Assembly: GCA_938007935.1 (NCBI GenBank)
Contig: CALLMD010000010.1
Span: forward strand, 62,001-126,000
DNA from: an uncultured Hellea sp.
GTDB taxonomy: Bacteria > Pseudomonadota > Alphaproteobacteria > Caulobacterales > Maricaulaceae
Direction of reading: 5' to 3'
Length of the DNA: 64,000 nucleotides
The translations under genes were made by a program, and so were the position numbers. This document shows, piece by piece, positions 19,348 to 28,331 of this stretch; positions within the stretch are counted from its first letter, which is position 1, and the number at the start of each line of letters is the position of its first letter. Under the pieces are notes generated by a model. The model searched no databases, had not been told where the DNA came from, and saw nothing but the letters and a program-made list of their open reading frames with translations.

Positions 19348-20068
19348 GGCTCTGTTCTAATATTCGCGCCTGTCTGAGGACAGCTTCTGCGGCTTTCACC
19401 GCAAGCGGGTCGCCCACATGCATCCAATAGCCCGGGAGTTCTGCGCCGAAAATTTTGCGCCGCTTAAGCGTTTCATCCCAAATTTTATTGCGAGAAAATG
19501 GCTCTATTTTAAAAGGCTTTGCTAGAGACGGTTTAAAAATCTGAACGCCGGCATAGACATGGTCAGCGCTTTCGCCCGCTCGCCGCGTAATATGGCCATC
19601 ACCTTGAATATCGAAATCACCCTTACCCGCATAGCCGAGTGACCAATCGGCGCGCGCGCAGAGTAAAAGCTCATCCATTTTTTGAGGCCGCCACTCAGAT
19701 ATTAAATGCTCAAGCACAGCTTCAAAGGGAAGCCATATCGCGTCGATGTTACAAATCAAAATCGGCGCCGTTCCCAAAAGCGGCAGCGCCTTAACCACGC
19801 CGCCCCCTGTTTCGAGCAGCGCATCACGCTCGTCAGAAATAATAATCTCAGGCCCCGTTTGACGCGCCTTTAAATGCGTTTCTAGATGATCGGCATGAGC
19901 ATGCACATTGACCACAGCGCGCCTCACCCCAATCGCGCCGAGCCTATCAAGCATATGGTCTATAAGCGGCCGTCCCGCGACCTCAACCATCGCTTTAGAG
20001 CGATCATTCGTGAGTGGCCGCATGCGCGTACCATGTCCCGCCGCCATCACCATAGCTGTCTTGATCAC
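19340..20068 (-). CDS. murU: Nucleotidyltransferase, probable MurNAc-1-P uridylyltransferase
   Basis: Sugar-phosphate nucleotidyltransferase; in cell-wall recycling MurU converts MurNAc-1-phosphate to UDP-MurNAc. Seen: the signature MAAGHGTRMRPLTNDRSKAMVEV near the N-terminus, the GAIGVRRAVVNVHAH segment, the LICNIDAIW metal-binding region and WMHVGDPLAV near the end. I start at the GTG at 20068, whose bases overlap the stop of the upstream kinase gene (GTGA), rather than the upstream in-frame codon. Position beside amgK supports the muramate route; ordinary glucose-1-phosphate nucleotidyltransferase is the alternative. Confidence 0.82.
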   Translation of the reverse strand: MIKTAMVMAAGHGTRMRPLTNDRSKAMVEVAGRPLIDHMLDRLGAIGVRRAVVNVHAHADHLETHLKARQTGPEIIISDERDALLETGGGVVKALPLLGTAPILICNIDAIWLPFEAVLEHLISEWRPQKMDELLLCARADWSLGYAGKGDFDIQGDGHITRRAGESADHVYAGVQIFKPSLAKPFKIEPFSRNKIWDETLKRRKIFGAELPGYWMHVGDPLAVKAAEAVLRQARILEQSHA

Positions 20069-21150
20069 GTACCTAACTCCGGTACCCACTCTTCTAGCCA
20101 ATTTTCTAAATCGAGAAGTTCAGACATACATCCTAAATTTTGTCTTAGGTTTTCTTCAACACGTGGTATGAGAGCACGATACTGTAACTTGCCATCTCTT
20201 TCCGCTAATCTAACAAAAATACCAAGTATCTTAGTATTTCTCTGCGCAGCCATCGTATAATATGCCAATGTAAAATTTTTGTCGGCAGGTATTCCAGCTT
20301 TTTCACAAAACCTTGCCATCATATCCCACTTCAAAGTTTCACTTACATCTCGTCGGGCATCATCCAGCAAGCTAGCCAAATCATAAGCAGGATGTGCAAA
20401 AAGCCCATCTTGAAAATCAATCAACCCTACACGCGAAACAGCTTGGCGTTCAGGAAGCCAAAATATATTTTCGGCATGGAAATCACGTAAAGCTAAGCCT
20501 GGGGCATGAGCATTAAAAGACTTAAAAGCTTCCATCCAAAGTTTATGCCACTCTTTCCGCCCATCACCTTTAATATCGTGGCCAAAATCTTTAGCATACC
20601 AATCAAGGAATAAATCTACTTCAGCAAGCATAGCCGCTTCATCGTAATCACGGACTTGCCATTCATGACCCTGAAAACTCATGTGTTTCGGAAAACTAGA
20701 CCTATAAATTGCCGCTAGAGTATCGACCGCTGCTTCATACAACTTTCGTTCAACAAAGGGGTTTCTTTCAATGACCCGTGCATAAAGGTCATCCCCCAAA
20801 TCTTCTAGAAGCATAAACCCCTTATCTATATCCACTGCGATAATTTTAGGAGTTGAAAAACCGCGTTTGCTTAGTTCATTAGCTATACACGCAAAGGCTT
20901 CGGGGTTATTCCCTGCTATGCGGGCAAGCGCATTATAGCCCAAGGCCTTACGCTCATCTATGCTCGCCCCTTCCGGCTCACTTGGTGTCTCTACCCCTTT
21001 AGGCGCGTCCATCAACACCGCTTTTTGGCCGTCCATACTCAAACGCTCATAACGGCGCGATGAGGCATCTCCCGGCACGGGGTCGCGCGTCGCCGCGCCC
21101 CATTTTGCGGCCTTGAGAAAACTTTGAATATCCGCTTCACGTGATGTCAA
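20065..21150 (-). CDS. amgK: Phosphotransferase AmgK, N-acetylmuramate kinase type
   Basis: Aminoglycoside-phosphotransferase fold protein. In Pseudomonas and Caulobacter AmgK phosphorylates MurNAc/GlcNAc at C1, feeding MurU. Seen: PGDASSRRYERL near residue 30, FMLLEDLGDDLYA, the catalytic loop LALRDFHAENIFWLP with Asp and Asn, and LIDFQDGLFAHPAYDLASLL with the metal-binding Asp. I prefer the TTG at 21150, which has GGAG six bases upstream, over the TTG at 21162. The start is inside the tsaE gene, so the set tsaE-amgK-murU-addB-addA reads as one overlapping unit. The DNA is more AT-rich than the flanking genes. Confidence 0.85.
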   Translation of the reverse strand: MTSREADIQSFLKAAKWGAATRDPVPGDASSRRYERLSMDGQKAVLMDAPKGVETPSEPEGASIDERKALGYNALARIAGNNPEAFACIANELSKRGFSTPKIIAVDIDKGFMLLEDLGDDLYARVIERNPFVERKLYEAAVDTLAAIYRSSFPKHMSFQGHEWQVRDYDEAAMLAEVDLFLDWYAKDFGHDIKGDGRKEWHKLWMEAFKSFNAHAPGLALRDFHAENIFWLPERQAVSRVGLIDFQDGLFAHPAYDLASLLDDARRDVSETLKWDMMARFCEKAGIPADKNFTLAYYTMAAQRNTKILGIFVRLAERDGKLQYRALIPRVEENLRQNLGCMSELLDLENWLEEWVPELGT

Positions 21151-21571
21151 AACGCGCTCCAAATCCCGTTAATGTCGCAAGGCGGCCTTCGCCCTCAAAT
21201 TGGATATCAATATCAAGCACATCTTTGGGTAAAAGCGGGGCAATCTTATCAGGCCATTCAACCACACATACCGCCTCTTCAAAGGCCTCTATTAAGCCAA
21301 GCTCATAGCCGTCTTCAGGCCGCGCAAGGCGGTACATATCACAATGCCAGAGCTCAAAATTTGGGAGTTCATAAGTTTGCACCAAGGTGTAAGTTGGGGA
21401 CGGCACATCAATGTCCCCGAGGATAGATTGCAACATGCCGCGCACCAATGTGGTCTTGCCTGCGCCAAGGTCGCCTCGGAGAGTCACCGTCATGCCCGGT
21501 GACAAAGACTTAATCACTTGCGCCCCAAGGGCAAGCGTCTCCTGTTCATTGGCGAGTTTTATAAGCTGCAT
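21137..21571 (-). CDS. tsaE: tRNA threonylcarbamoyladenosine ATPase TsaE
   Basis: TsaE is the ATPase that works with TsaB and TsaD to place the t6A modification at position 37 of ANN-decoding tRNAs. Seen: the P-loop RGDLGAGKTTLVRG, the PSPTYTLVQTYE stretch, the HCDMYRLARPED region and CVVEWPDKI. The 144-residue length is normal. It is the first gene of the leftward unit that runs through addA, and is divergent from the ferredoxin gene with 74 bases between them. Confidence 0.93.
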   Translation of the reverse strand: MQLIKLANEQETLALGAQVIKSLSPGMTVTLRGDLGAGKTTLVRGMLQSILGDIDVPSPTYTLVQTYELPNFELWHCDMYRLARPEDGYELGLIEAFEEAVCVVEWPDKIAPLLPKDVLDIDIQFEGEGRLATLTGFGARFDIT

Positions 21572-21645
21572 GCGGCATTGATACGCGCTTGCAAAATCAT
21601 CGCAAGCCCTTACATAAGTTTTGAATTAATTACAGGGACAATCTC

Positions 21646-21963
21646 ATGCCAAAAATCACATTTGTCGACGCTGAAGGCACATCGCGCGACGTGGAAACAA
21701 AAAACGGAACCTCAGTTATGGAAGCCGCCGTTCAAAATATGATTCCCGGTATTGACGCGGATTGCGGCGGCGCCTGCGCCTGCGCGACCTGTCACGTCTA
21801 TGTTGCCGCCGAATGGATGTCTAAGCTTAAAGCCAAAGACGATATGGAAGATAGCATGCTCGATTTCGCCGAAGAGGTTCAAGACAACTCACGGCTATCA
21901 TGCCAGCTTTTAATGAGCGATGAGCTAGACGGTATTACGGTGACAACACCTGCTGCTCAGTAA
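21646..21963 (+). CDS. fdxB: 2Fe-2S ferredoxin (adrenodoxin type)
   Basis: Electron carrier of the ISC/adrenodoxin class. Seen: the four cluster cysteines in the pattern C-x5-C-x2-C (CGGACACATC) and a fourth in RLSCQLL about 36 residues later, a Gly-rich approach (GIDADCGG) and a central acidic stretch (DDMEDSMLDFAEEV). Length 105 is normal. It may serve Fe-S assembly or a cytochrome P450; no partner is adjacent. It is convergent with divL, with three bases between the stop codons. Confidence 0.9.
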   Translation: MPKITFVDAEGTSRDVETKNGTSVMEAAVQNMIPGIDADCGGACACATCHVYVAAEWMSKLKAKDDMEDSMLDFAEEVQDNSRLSCQLLMSDELDGITVTTPAAQ

Positions 21964-21966
21964 TAG

Positions 21967-24408
21967 CTACCCAACATTGGCGAATAATTCGGGATGGGCC
22001 GCATCTGTGGCGGCTTCTTTGGGTAAGTAAACCGTGACATGGGTTCCCTCGCCTTCCTCGGATTCGAGCTCGACCCAGCCGCCATGGCGCTGAACAAAAC
22101 GCTGCACGAGCGCAAGACCAAGGCCAGCTCCGCCGCGGCTACTTTCAAAAGATGAAAAGACCTGTGGTTGGCGCTCGCTCGGAATGCCAACGCCATCATC
22201 TTTGACCCATATTGTGACGCCGCCGCCATCGGCTTTTTTACCGCCAATCTCAATAATGCCGCCGGGCTTGGTAAAGCGAAGCGCATTTGAGAGCAGATTA
22301 TAGACAACCTGTTTTAACCGCGTTTCATCGGCGCGTATAACGCCCACATTTTTATCGCATTTCAGCTTTAGGGCAATTTTTGTATCTTCAGCCTTGGTCG
22401 CAACATAATCGAGTGAATTTTCAAGCATATTATAGACATTCACATCCCCTAATTCGAGATCAAGCACATTGGCTTCAATCGCGGCAATATCCAAAATATC
22501 ATCAATGGTTTTGGCAAGATCTTCAGAGGCGCTTTGTATCGCAAAAATATACTCGCTTTGCTTATCTGTCATTTCGCCAGCGCCGCCCGATTGCAAGAAA
22601 TCTGAATAGCCTGAAATTGTCGTGAGCGGTGTACGTAATTGATAGCTCACATGGCCAACGAATTCTGACTTCATCCGGTCGGCTTCTTCCAATGCCTCCG
22701 CCCGTTCAATCAAGGCGGCTTCGGCTTTACGCGCAGTGGTAACATCATTAAAGGCAATCAAAGTCGCCCCGTCAGGCAGCGGCCGTGAGAGCCATGTTAA
22801 TTTCCGGTTATCCGTGCGCTCAATTTCACCGTCAACATGACGGCGAATTTCAGGGTTAGGGTCAGTCGCCCGCGCCTTTAAATCATCCCAAAATGCAGTC
22901 TCACGATAAAGCGGGAGACTCTGCTCGATTAATTCCGAAAAGCGCGGATTATCTTTCATATTCTCTTCGGGAATATTCCAGAGCTTGGCAAAGGCCGCAT
23001 TGGAAATTTTAAGGCGGCCATCTGTGCCAAATACAGCAATACCTTCGCTAAGCTTATCAAGCGTTGCTTTTTGGACATTGATAAGCGTACCGAGCTGACT
23101 CTTCAGCGTCATAGAATCCGTCATATCCGAGAACAGGAGCGAGATACCACCATGCGGGTCACGCATACGCACAAGCCGAAGGGTGCGCCCATCGGGGAGC
23201 GCCCAAAGCTCATCCGGATTTTCTTCTGGCCATTCTGTATAAAGCGCTAATTCTTCACGCTTCCACGCCGCGTAATCTGACTTCGCTGGCAGTAAATCCC
23301 GCTCACGCATATGGTCCAGCCAATCACTATGGGCTGGACGATCACGAAACCATCCCTCATCAATCTGGAACAAAGCGGCAAAGGCGTTATTATGAAAGCT
23401 CATGCGCTTATCAGCGCCGAAAATAACAATCGCCTCATCCATTGCATTAAGCATTTCATCATGCGCCCTGATATGGCGCGTCAAGGTTTGGCGTAGACTT
23501 TCGGCCTCAGTCGCGTCCATCGCGATACCCGCCGCGCCGCCTGAAACTGGGAATAGATTAACATAGGTCGATTTATTCTGGCCGCTTAAAACGATATTGC
23601 GCATATCCTCAACACGCTCTTGTCGCGTCAAAGTTTTTTGCGCTTGCTCTGCGGCCATGTCATCCAAATATATTTGTTTGTCCAAAACATCGCGCACATT
23701 TTTTGCCCCGACCGCATCAACATAGGCATTATTGACCCAGTTAATTCGCCCTGCACTTGTCATACGCCAGAGCGGAAACGGCGCTCGGCTCATCATTTCG
23801 ATAAAGGCGATTGGGTCAACTTCGGCTGTGATACGGTTATTTTCAAAACGGGAAATCGCTGTGCGCTCATCCTCTCCGCGAATTGAGGCATCTTCGAGCC
23901 ACAGAACGACCTGACGCCCCGCCACGCGGCCATCAGCTTCGATGACATTGCCTTCGGGCAAAATAATCGAAATGGAGAACGGCGCGCCTGCATTACGTAA
24001 TTTAGTTGTCAGCGCGCGCAGCGTATCCGTTTCATCAGCTTCACTAATTGTATTTAAATCAGCCAAACCATTTAAAATACGCATCGCCGTATCTTTGGAT
24101 TTACCTGGATCCGCAAAACGCATCATGGAGGCGAGCGCCGCAGGCGAGCCGTAAACTTTCGGCTTACCCCAATCAGAACTTGGGTCAGGTACAGTTTCTT
24201 CCCAAACAATAATCAGCCCCGGATAAGATCCAAAAATAGAATCCATATGTCCGATTTGCTGATCGAGTTCAGCGCATTTTTTCTTCCATTTTTGCGGGGC
24301 TTCATTACCCTTTGACGCCAAGCGAAATGCATAGACAGACGAAAGCACGGCGAGCAAAACAGCGCCTGCGGTAACGACTAGATTTATGTCCATAGTCTCA
24401 AACGGCAC
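21967..24408 (-). CDS. divL: DivL-type PAS sensor kinase with tyrosine at the phospho-acceptor site
   Basis: The 813-residue protein has one N-terminal membrane helix (INLVVTAGAVLLAVLSS), several PAS-like segments (about residues 185-260, 325-410 and 430-510), a DHp helix and a HATPase domain (NLLSNALRFT; KDDGVGIPS; GAGLGLALVQRF). In the DHp box the residue that should be the phospho-His is Tyr589: VSYQLRTPL instead of VSHELRTPL. In Caulobacter DivL the same replacement (Tyr550) marks a protein that senses DivK and controls CckA and so CtrA. Position next to tsaE-amgK also matches the family context. A GTG start at 24408 is used; ATG 24393 is possible. Confidence 0.87.
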   Translation of the reverse strand: MPFETMDINLVVTAGAVLLAVLSSVYAFRLASKGNEAPQKWKKKCAELDQQIGHMDSIFGSYPGLIIVWEETVPDPSSDWGKPKVYGSPAALASMMRFADPGKSKDTAMRILNGLADLNTISEADETDTLRALTTKLRNAGAPFSISIILPEGNVIEADGRVAGRQVVLWLEDASIRGEDERTAISRFENNRITAEVDPIAFIEMMSRAPFPLWRMTSAGRINWVNNAYVDAVGAKNVRDVLDKQIYLDDMAAEQAQKTLTRQERVEDMRNIVLSGQNKSTYVNLFPVSGGAAGIAMDATEAESLRQTLTRHIRAHDEMLNAMDEAIVIFGADKRMSFHNNAFAALFQIDEGWFRDRPAHSDWLDHMRERDLLPAKSDYAAWKREELALYTEWPEENPDELWALPDGRTLRLVRMRDPHGGISLLFSDMTDSMTLKSQLGTLINVQKATLDKLSEGIAVFGTDGRLKISNAAFAKLWNIPEENMKDNPRFSELIEQSLPLYRETAFWDDLKARATDPNPEIRRHVDGEIERTDNRKLTWLSRPLPDGATLIAFNDVTTARKAEAALIERAEALEEADRMKSEFVGHVSYQLRTPLTTISGYSDFLQSGGAGEMTDKQSEYIFAIQSASEDLAKTIDDILDIAAIEANVLDLELGDVNVYNMLENSLDYVATKAEDTKIALKLKCDKNVGVIRADETRLKQVVYNLLSNALRFTKPGGIIEIGGKKADGGGVTIWVKDDGVGIPSERQPQVFSSFESSRGGAGLGLALVQRFVQRHGGWVELESEEGEGTHVTVYLPKEAATDAAHPELFANVG

Positions 24409-24513
24409 AAAATCCCCAAAACGGCCAAACTGCCCTGAGACTGGCTTACCCTTTTGACTGAGTCGTGAAAAGCAGAGAATTTATTCTCTGTCGTTTTATA
24501 TCAGAAATTTACG

Positions 24514-25872
24514 CTAGGCGGCCATTGTCTCGATGAGGCTCGCAAGGTCGGTTGTGATTTTCTCAACCTGAGCCGCATCATCTCCTTCGGCCATGACACG
24601 TATTAAAGGTTCTGTTCCCGACGCCCTGACCAGAACACGGCCAGAATTGCCAAACATAGACTGCGCATCTTTAATAGCCGATTGAAGCTCATCACGCTCC
24701 ATAGGCGACACACCTGAATATCTGACATTTTTTAAAAGCTGCGGGACAGGGTCAAAGAGCTTTAACACCTCGCTTGCTGGTCTGCCGCGGCGCTTAATTT
24801 CCGCCAAAACCTGAAGCGCGGCAATCGTACCATCACCCGTCGGAGAAAAATCCGTCATTAAAAGATGCCCTGATTGTTCGCCGCCAACATTATAACCATC
24901 TTTGCGCATACGCGCTGCAACATGGCGGTCACCCACTGGCGTACGAATAAAGGTTAAATCCTGACCTTCTATAAAGCGCTCTAATCCGAGGTTGGACATA
25001 ACTGTGGCAACAATACCTGGTTTTGAGAGTAAGCTATTTTCTTTCCAGCCACTACCGATTAGAGCCAATAGCTGATCACCGTCAATGACTTGACCTTTTT
25101 CATCACACATAATGAGGCGGTCCGCATCACCGTCCAGAGCAATGCCCAGATCAGCCCCCGTTTCCAAAACTTTCTGTGTCATGGTCTGCGTATGGGTTGA
25201 GCCGCATTCAGCATTAATATTCATCCCATTTGGCGAAACGCCAATGGGTATAACTTCATCTGCGCCTAATTCCCAAAGCGTATCAGGCGCGGTTTTATAA
25301 GCCGCGCCATTTGCGCAATCGATAACAATTTTAAGGCCATCGAGCCTCATACGTTTTGGAAAGCTGGATTTTACGATCTCGATGTAACGCGCCTGAAAAT
25401 CTTCATAGCGGCGAACCCTGCCCAAATCCTCGGAAGGCGCAAGACCTTCTTTCCACTTCTGGTCCATATAGCTTTCAATTTCAAATTCGGCATCATCGGA
25501 TAGCTTTTGCCCATTTGGCGCAAAAAGCTTAATGCCATTATCTGAAAACTTATTATGCGAGGCCGTTATCATAACGCCCAAATCCGCACGAAGACGACGC
25601 GTCATCATCGCCACACCTGATGTCGGAAGCGGGCCGCATAATTTTACATCCATCCCCACAGAGGTAAAACCTGCAACAAGAGCGGGCTCAATCATATATC
25701 CAGAGAGGCGCGTATCTTTGCCAATAACAACGCTATGACGGCGATTATCAGCATTTCGAAAATACTTACCGGCCGCCATGCCAAAGCGCATAACGTTATC
25801 CGGTGTCATTTTCCCGACATTCGCTCGACCCCGAATTCCGTCAGTCCCAAAAAATTGTTTTTTTCTACTCAT
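24514..25872 (-). CDS. glmM: Phosphoglucosamine mutase
   Basis: It converts glucosamine-6-phosphate to glucosamine-1-phosphate for UDP-GlcNAc and cell wall. Seen: FFGTDGIRG at the N-terminus, the phosphoserine loop [15 protein letters not shown], the metal loop [13 protein letters not shown], the sugar loop [10 protein letters not shown] and the phosphate loop [17 protein letters not shown] start at ATG 25872 with GAGGGAA upstream; the open frame runs 78 bases further but that part (rich in Leu and Arg) has no homology to the family. The 452-residue length is normal. Confidence 0.96.
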   Translation of the reverse strand: MSRKKQFFGTDGIRGRANVGKMTPDNVMRFGMAAGKYFRNADNRRHSVVIGKDTRLSGYMIEPALVAGFTSVGMDVKLCGPLPTSGVAMMTRRLRADLGVMITASHNKFSDNGIKLFAPNGQKLSDDAEFEIESYMDQKWKEGLAPSEDLGRVRRYEDFQARYIEIVKSSFPKRMRLDGLKIVIDCANGAAYKTAPDTLWELGADEVIPIGVSPNGMNINAECGSTHTQTMTQKVLETGADLGIALDGDADRLIMCDEKGQVIDGDQLLALIGSGWKENSLLSKPGIVATVMSNLGLERFIEGQDLTFIRTPVGDRHVAARMRKDGYNVGGEQSGHLLMTDFSPTGDGTIAALQVLAEIKRRGRPASEVLKLFDPVPQLLKNVRYSGVSPMERDELQSAIKDAQSMFGNSGRVLVRASGTEPLIRVMAEGDDAAQVEKITTDLASLIETMAA

Positions 25873-25978
25873 TATTTCCCTCAAGTGCCCAAGGTGCGCC
25901 CGCACCCTTAACCTCAGCAGAAAATTAAAGGAAAAGTCTAAATAAATCAATTACAAGAGACAGTCTTGAGCAGCGAGC

Positions 25979-27055
25979 TTAGAGCTTATCTTTTCGTTCG
26001 TCCTCTTTTAAAGCCTCAACGATTTTTTTCACGTCTTGCGCCGCGTCTAATTTAGCCACAAGAATTGCGCCATCTTTAACGATAACCGCCAGACCATCTA
26101 TGCCAACTGTTGTGACAAGCGGACCATCACTTTCAACAAGACTATTGCTGGTATTATGGGCAATGATATCACCGGAAAATGCATTGCCGTTTTCACCTTG
26201 TTTTAAAGCATGAAGTGAGGTGAAAGAGCCAATATCATTCCAGCCAATATCACAAGGCACTACGGCGGCTTTATCGGTCGGCTCCATGACGGCATAGTCG
26301 ATGGACTCGGACGGACAAGCCGCAAAGGCATCTGGGTCTAAATTATATTGCCCAGCCTCTAAGGCTGCCTTTTCATACGCTATTTTGGACTTAGAGACGA
26401 TCTCGGGATGAAACGTTGTCATTTCCGATAATAACGCCTGCGGAGAAAAAAGAAATATCCCTGCATTCCAGTGATATCCGCCAGCATCCAGGTAAGTTTG
26501 TGCTGTAGCCGCATCTGGCTTTTCTTTAAAAGCCGCAACATCAAAGGCACCAGGCGCTATACCTTCACCTTGCTGAATATAGCCATAGCCTGTTTCTGGG
26601 CCTGTTGGCGCAATTCCAAAGGTCACTAATCGTTGTGAATTCGCCGCAGGTATAGCCGCAGCGACAGAGCGCCGAAACGCCTCAGGTTTCGTAACGTGAT
26701 GGTCCGCCGGCGCGAGCAAGATAAGCGCTTCAGGATCAGAAATTTGCGCGTGCAGCGCCGCAACAACCGCACAAGGCGCTGTATTACGCCCCATAGGTTC
26801 TACAATAATCGCGCCTATATTTTGCCCTATGGCCTGCATTTGCGCTCGAATGGGCTCGGCATGAGCGGCATTACAAATAAAGACGGGATCATGATATAAA
26901 TCGCCAGAAAAACGCCGCGCCGTTTCCTGTACCATCGTCTCATCTGTGACAAGCGGAAGCAATTGCTTGGGCATGGCTTGGCGGGATGCAGGCCATAATC
27001 GGCTTCCTGCCCCCCCAGACATAATTACGGGAATAATTTTACTGTCACGCATCAT
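25979..27055 (-). CDS. Mannose-1-phosphate guanylyltransferase
   Basis: It makes GDP-mannose from mannose-1-phosphate and GTP. Seen: PVIMSGGAGSRLWPASR near the N-terminus (the nucleotide-binding loop), PKQLLPL, FICNAAHA, VEPMGRNTAPC, LILLAPADH, and the C-terminal SIDYAVME and WNDIGSF signatures. At 358 residues it is the single-domain form without the C-terminal phosphomannose isomerase domain of ManC/AlgA. It precedes glmM on the same strand with 106 bases between, and both supply activated sugars for envelope polymers. Confidence 0.92.
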   Translation of the reverse strand: MMRDSKIIPVIMSGGAGSRLWPASRQAMPKQLLPLVTDETMVQETARRFSGDLYHDPVFICNAAHAEPIRAQMQAIGQNIGAIIVEPMGRNTAPCAVVAALHAQISDPEALILLAPADHHVTKPEAFRRSVAAAIPAANSQRLVTFGIAPTGPETGYGYIQQGEGIAPGAFDVAAFKEKPDAATAQTYLDAGGYHWNAGIFLFSPQALLSEMTTFHPEIVSKSKIAYEKAALEAGQYNLDPDAFAACPSESIDYAVMEPTDKAAVVPCDIGWNDIGSFTSLHALKQGENGNAFSGDIIAHNTSNSLVESDGPLVTTVGIDGLAVIVKDGAILVAKLDAAQDVKKIVEALKEDERKDKL

Positions 27056-27130
27056 AAGTAGTATTTTATCATAATAGCTCTTTAAACGAAGTTAAGATAC
27101 GCCCTTAATGTTCCTTAAGAATATGGGTTA

Positions 27131-27556
27131 TTATCCGCCCAAAGATACAATTCCAAACCTGTAACGCAGTAAGACACGGCAGTTCCTAAGCGCGCCAACC
27201 TTAGGCGGCGCAAACGTCCAGTTTTTCACCGCCTGACGAGACGCGTTTTCAAAATACCCATCTGGTATCGAGCGCTCGACTTCAACATTTTCCGTCATAC
27301 CTTGGGCGCTTACGTCCAAACGCATAATGACCCAGCCTTGACGGCCCGTATTAAAAGCACGGCGGGGATAGGCTGGAAGCTCGAAATTTCGCGCCGCTAA
27401 TTTTTCACCGCCAAGGCAATCATCAGGATTGGAATAACCTTTAACCCAAGGGTCTGGCGGATATTGGCTGCGCGGTTTAAAGACATCTTTTGTCGCGCAG
27501 CCCATTAATGTGACCACCGATAGAATTATCGCAAACAGATGAAAAAAATATCTCAA
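27131..27556 (-). CDS. TonB C-terminal domain lipoprotein
   Basis: The N-terminus is a lipoprotein signal peptide (hydrophobic stretch ending LMGC, Cys about residue 20), not the single transmembrane helix of ordinary TonB. The C-terminal half (residues ~55-141) is a TonB_C-type fold: ELPAYPRRAFNTGRQGWVIMRLDVSAQG, then VKNWTFAPPKV and the RVLLRYRFG strand. The gene starts with TTG overlapping the HPr stop (TTGA) and has GGAGAAG upstream, so it is translated with the PTS genes. Being lipid-anchored, it may not couple to ExbBD; the role is unknown. Confidence 0.72.
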   Translation of the reverse strand: MRYFFHLFAIILSVVTLMGCATKDVFKPRSQYPPDPWVKGYSNPDDCLGGEKLAARNFELPAYPRRAFNTGRQGWVIMRLDVSAQGMTENVEVERSIPDGYFENASRQAVKNWTFAPPKVGALRNCRVLLRYRFGIVSLGG

Positions 27557-27843
27557 TCTTCTTCTCCGAAGCGGTCAGCGACTAAAGTCGTCAGGGCCTG
27601 AACGGCCTCAACCGCCTGATTACCTGTCGCGCTAATCGTTATATCTTCTCCGCAAGCCGAGCCTAGTAATAAGAGCTCCATGACCGAATCCGCAAAAACT
27701 GTTTCCGCGCAAACATCATTATGACTGCGCACTAAAACCTCGGCGTCAAATTGTGCAACGCATTCCATGAATTTATGCGAGGCCCGCGCATGTAGACCGC
27801 GCTTATTCACTAACCGAATTGTGGCTGTCTCGGCTTGGCTCAA
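27553..27843 (-). CDS. HPr phosphocarrier protein (PTS-Ntr type)
   Basis: Phosphate carrier between an EI-type kinase and EIIA proteins. The phospho-His is His18 in KRGLHARAS. The regulatory region has SVMELLLLGSACGE, where HPr proteins carry the kinase-target serine (here Ser in ADSVMELL), so phosphorylation by an HPr kinase would be possible. The length is 96. The start is a TTG overlapping the EIIA stop by four bases. In many alphaproteobacteria the same block also carries hprK; it is not present here. Confidence 0.88.
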   Translation of the reverse strand: MSQAETATIRLVNKRGLHARASHKFMECVAQFDAEVLVRSHNDVCAETVFADSVMELLLLGSACGEDITISATGNQAVEAVQALTTLVADRFGEED

Positions 27844-28250
27844 GTTTCGCCCGCAAGGATTTTAGACGCAATAGCAATATATCTTTGGCCCGCATCTTTC
27901 GCCTTCTCAGAGGCTTGCGCGAGATCAGCCGTGCGCCGCGCTTCGGCTAGTTTAATCAGCATAGGTAAGTTCACACCGGCCAAAACTTCGACGCGGCCTT
28001 CACTAAGCATGGATATGGCCAAATTTGAGGGTGTGCCGCCAAACATATCCGTCAGCAAGATTACCCCCTTATCCGCGTCAACACGCTTAACAGCGGCGCG
28101 GATATCATCGCGGCGACGTTCCATATCATCATCTGGCCCGATACAAACTGTTTCCATATTGTCTTGCGGGCCCACAACATGCTCAGTCGCGCGCCGCAGC
28201 TCGGTCGCCAATTGGCCATGCGTAACAATGACAAGTCCGATCATGGACAT
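27840..28250 (-). CDS. PTS EIIA component, mannose family
   Basis: EIIA of the mannose class accepts phosphate from HPr. Seen: MIGLVIVTHGQLA with the phospho-His at position 11 and the ILLTDMFGGTPSN motif, which lines the active site. No EIIB, IIC or IID gene is near, so it is a regulatory-type EIIA as in the alphaproteobacterial PTS-Ntr branch. It is coupled to the HPr gene by a four-base overlap and begins 68 bases after chvG ends. ATG codons at 28250 and 28244 are both possible starts. Confidence 0.88.
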   Translation of the reverse strand: MSMIGLVIVTHGQLATELRRATEHVVGPQDNMETVCIGPDDDMERRRDDIRAAVKRVDADKGVILLTDMFGGTPSNLAISMLSEGRVEVLAGVNLPMLIKLAEARRTADLAQASEKAKDAGQRYIAIASKILAGET

Positions 28251-28307
28251 AACCCTTTAAACAGCCAGCTTTTGCCGGAAGGTCAGTTAATCAAGAATTG
28301 GATTGAA

Positions 28308-28331
28308 TGAAAAGCCTTTTATGCGGCTTTT
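28308..28331 (-). terminator. Weak terminator or attenuator at the chvG stop
   Basis: AAAAGCC and GGCTTTT form a 7-bp stem around an 8-base loop. On the minus strand it overlaps the chvG stop codon and ends in four T before the EIIA leader. It may lower read-through from chvIG into the PTS genes. Confidence 0.4.

Noticed and set aside
27082-27118. CtrA sites upstream of the mannose-1-phosphate guanylyltransferase gene
   Set aside because: The two TTAA pairs are spaced by six bases (27082-27095, 27105-27118), not the seven of the CtrA consensus. A third N6 pair is at 63381. The repeated six-base spacing is curious but not a consensus match.
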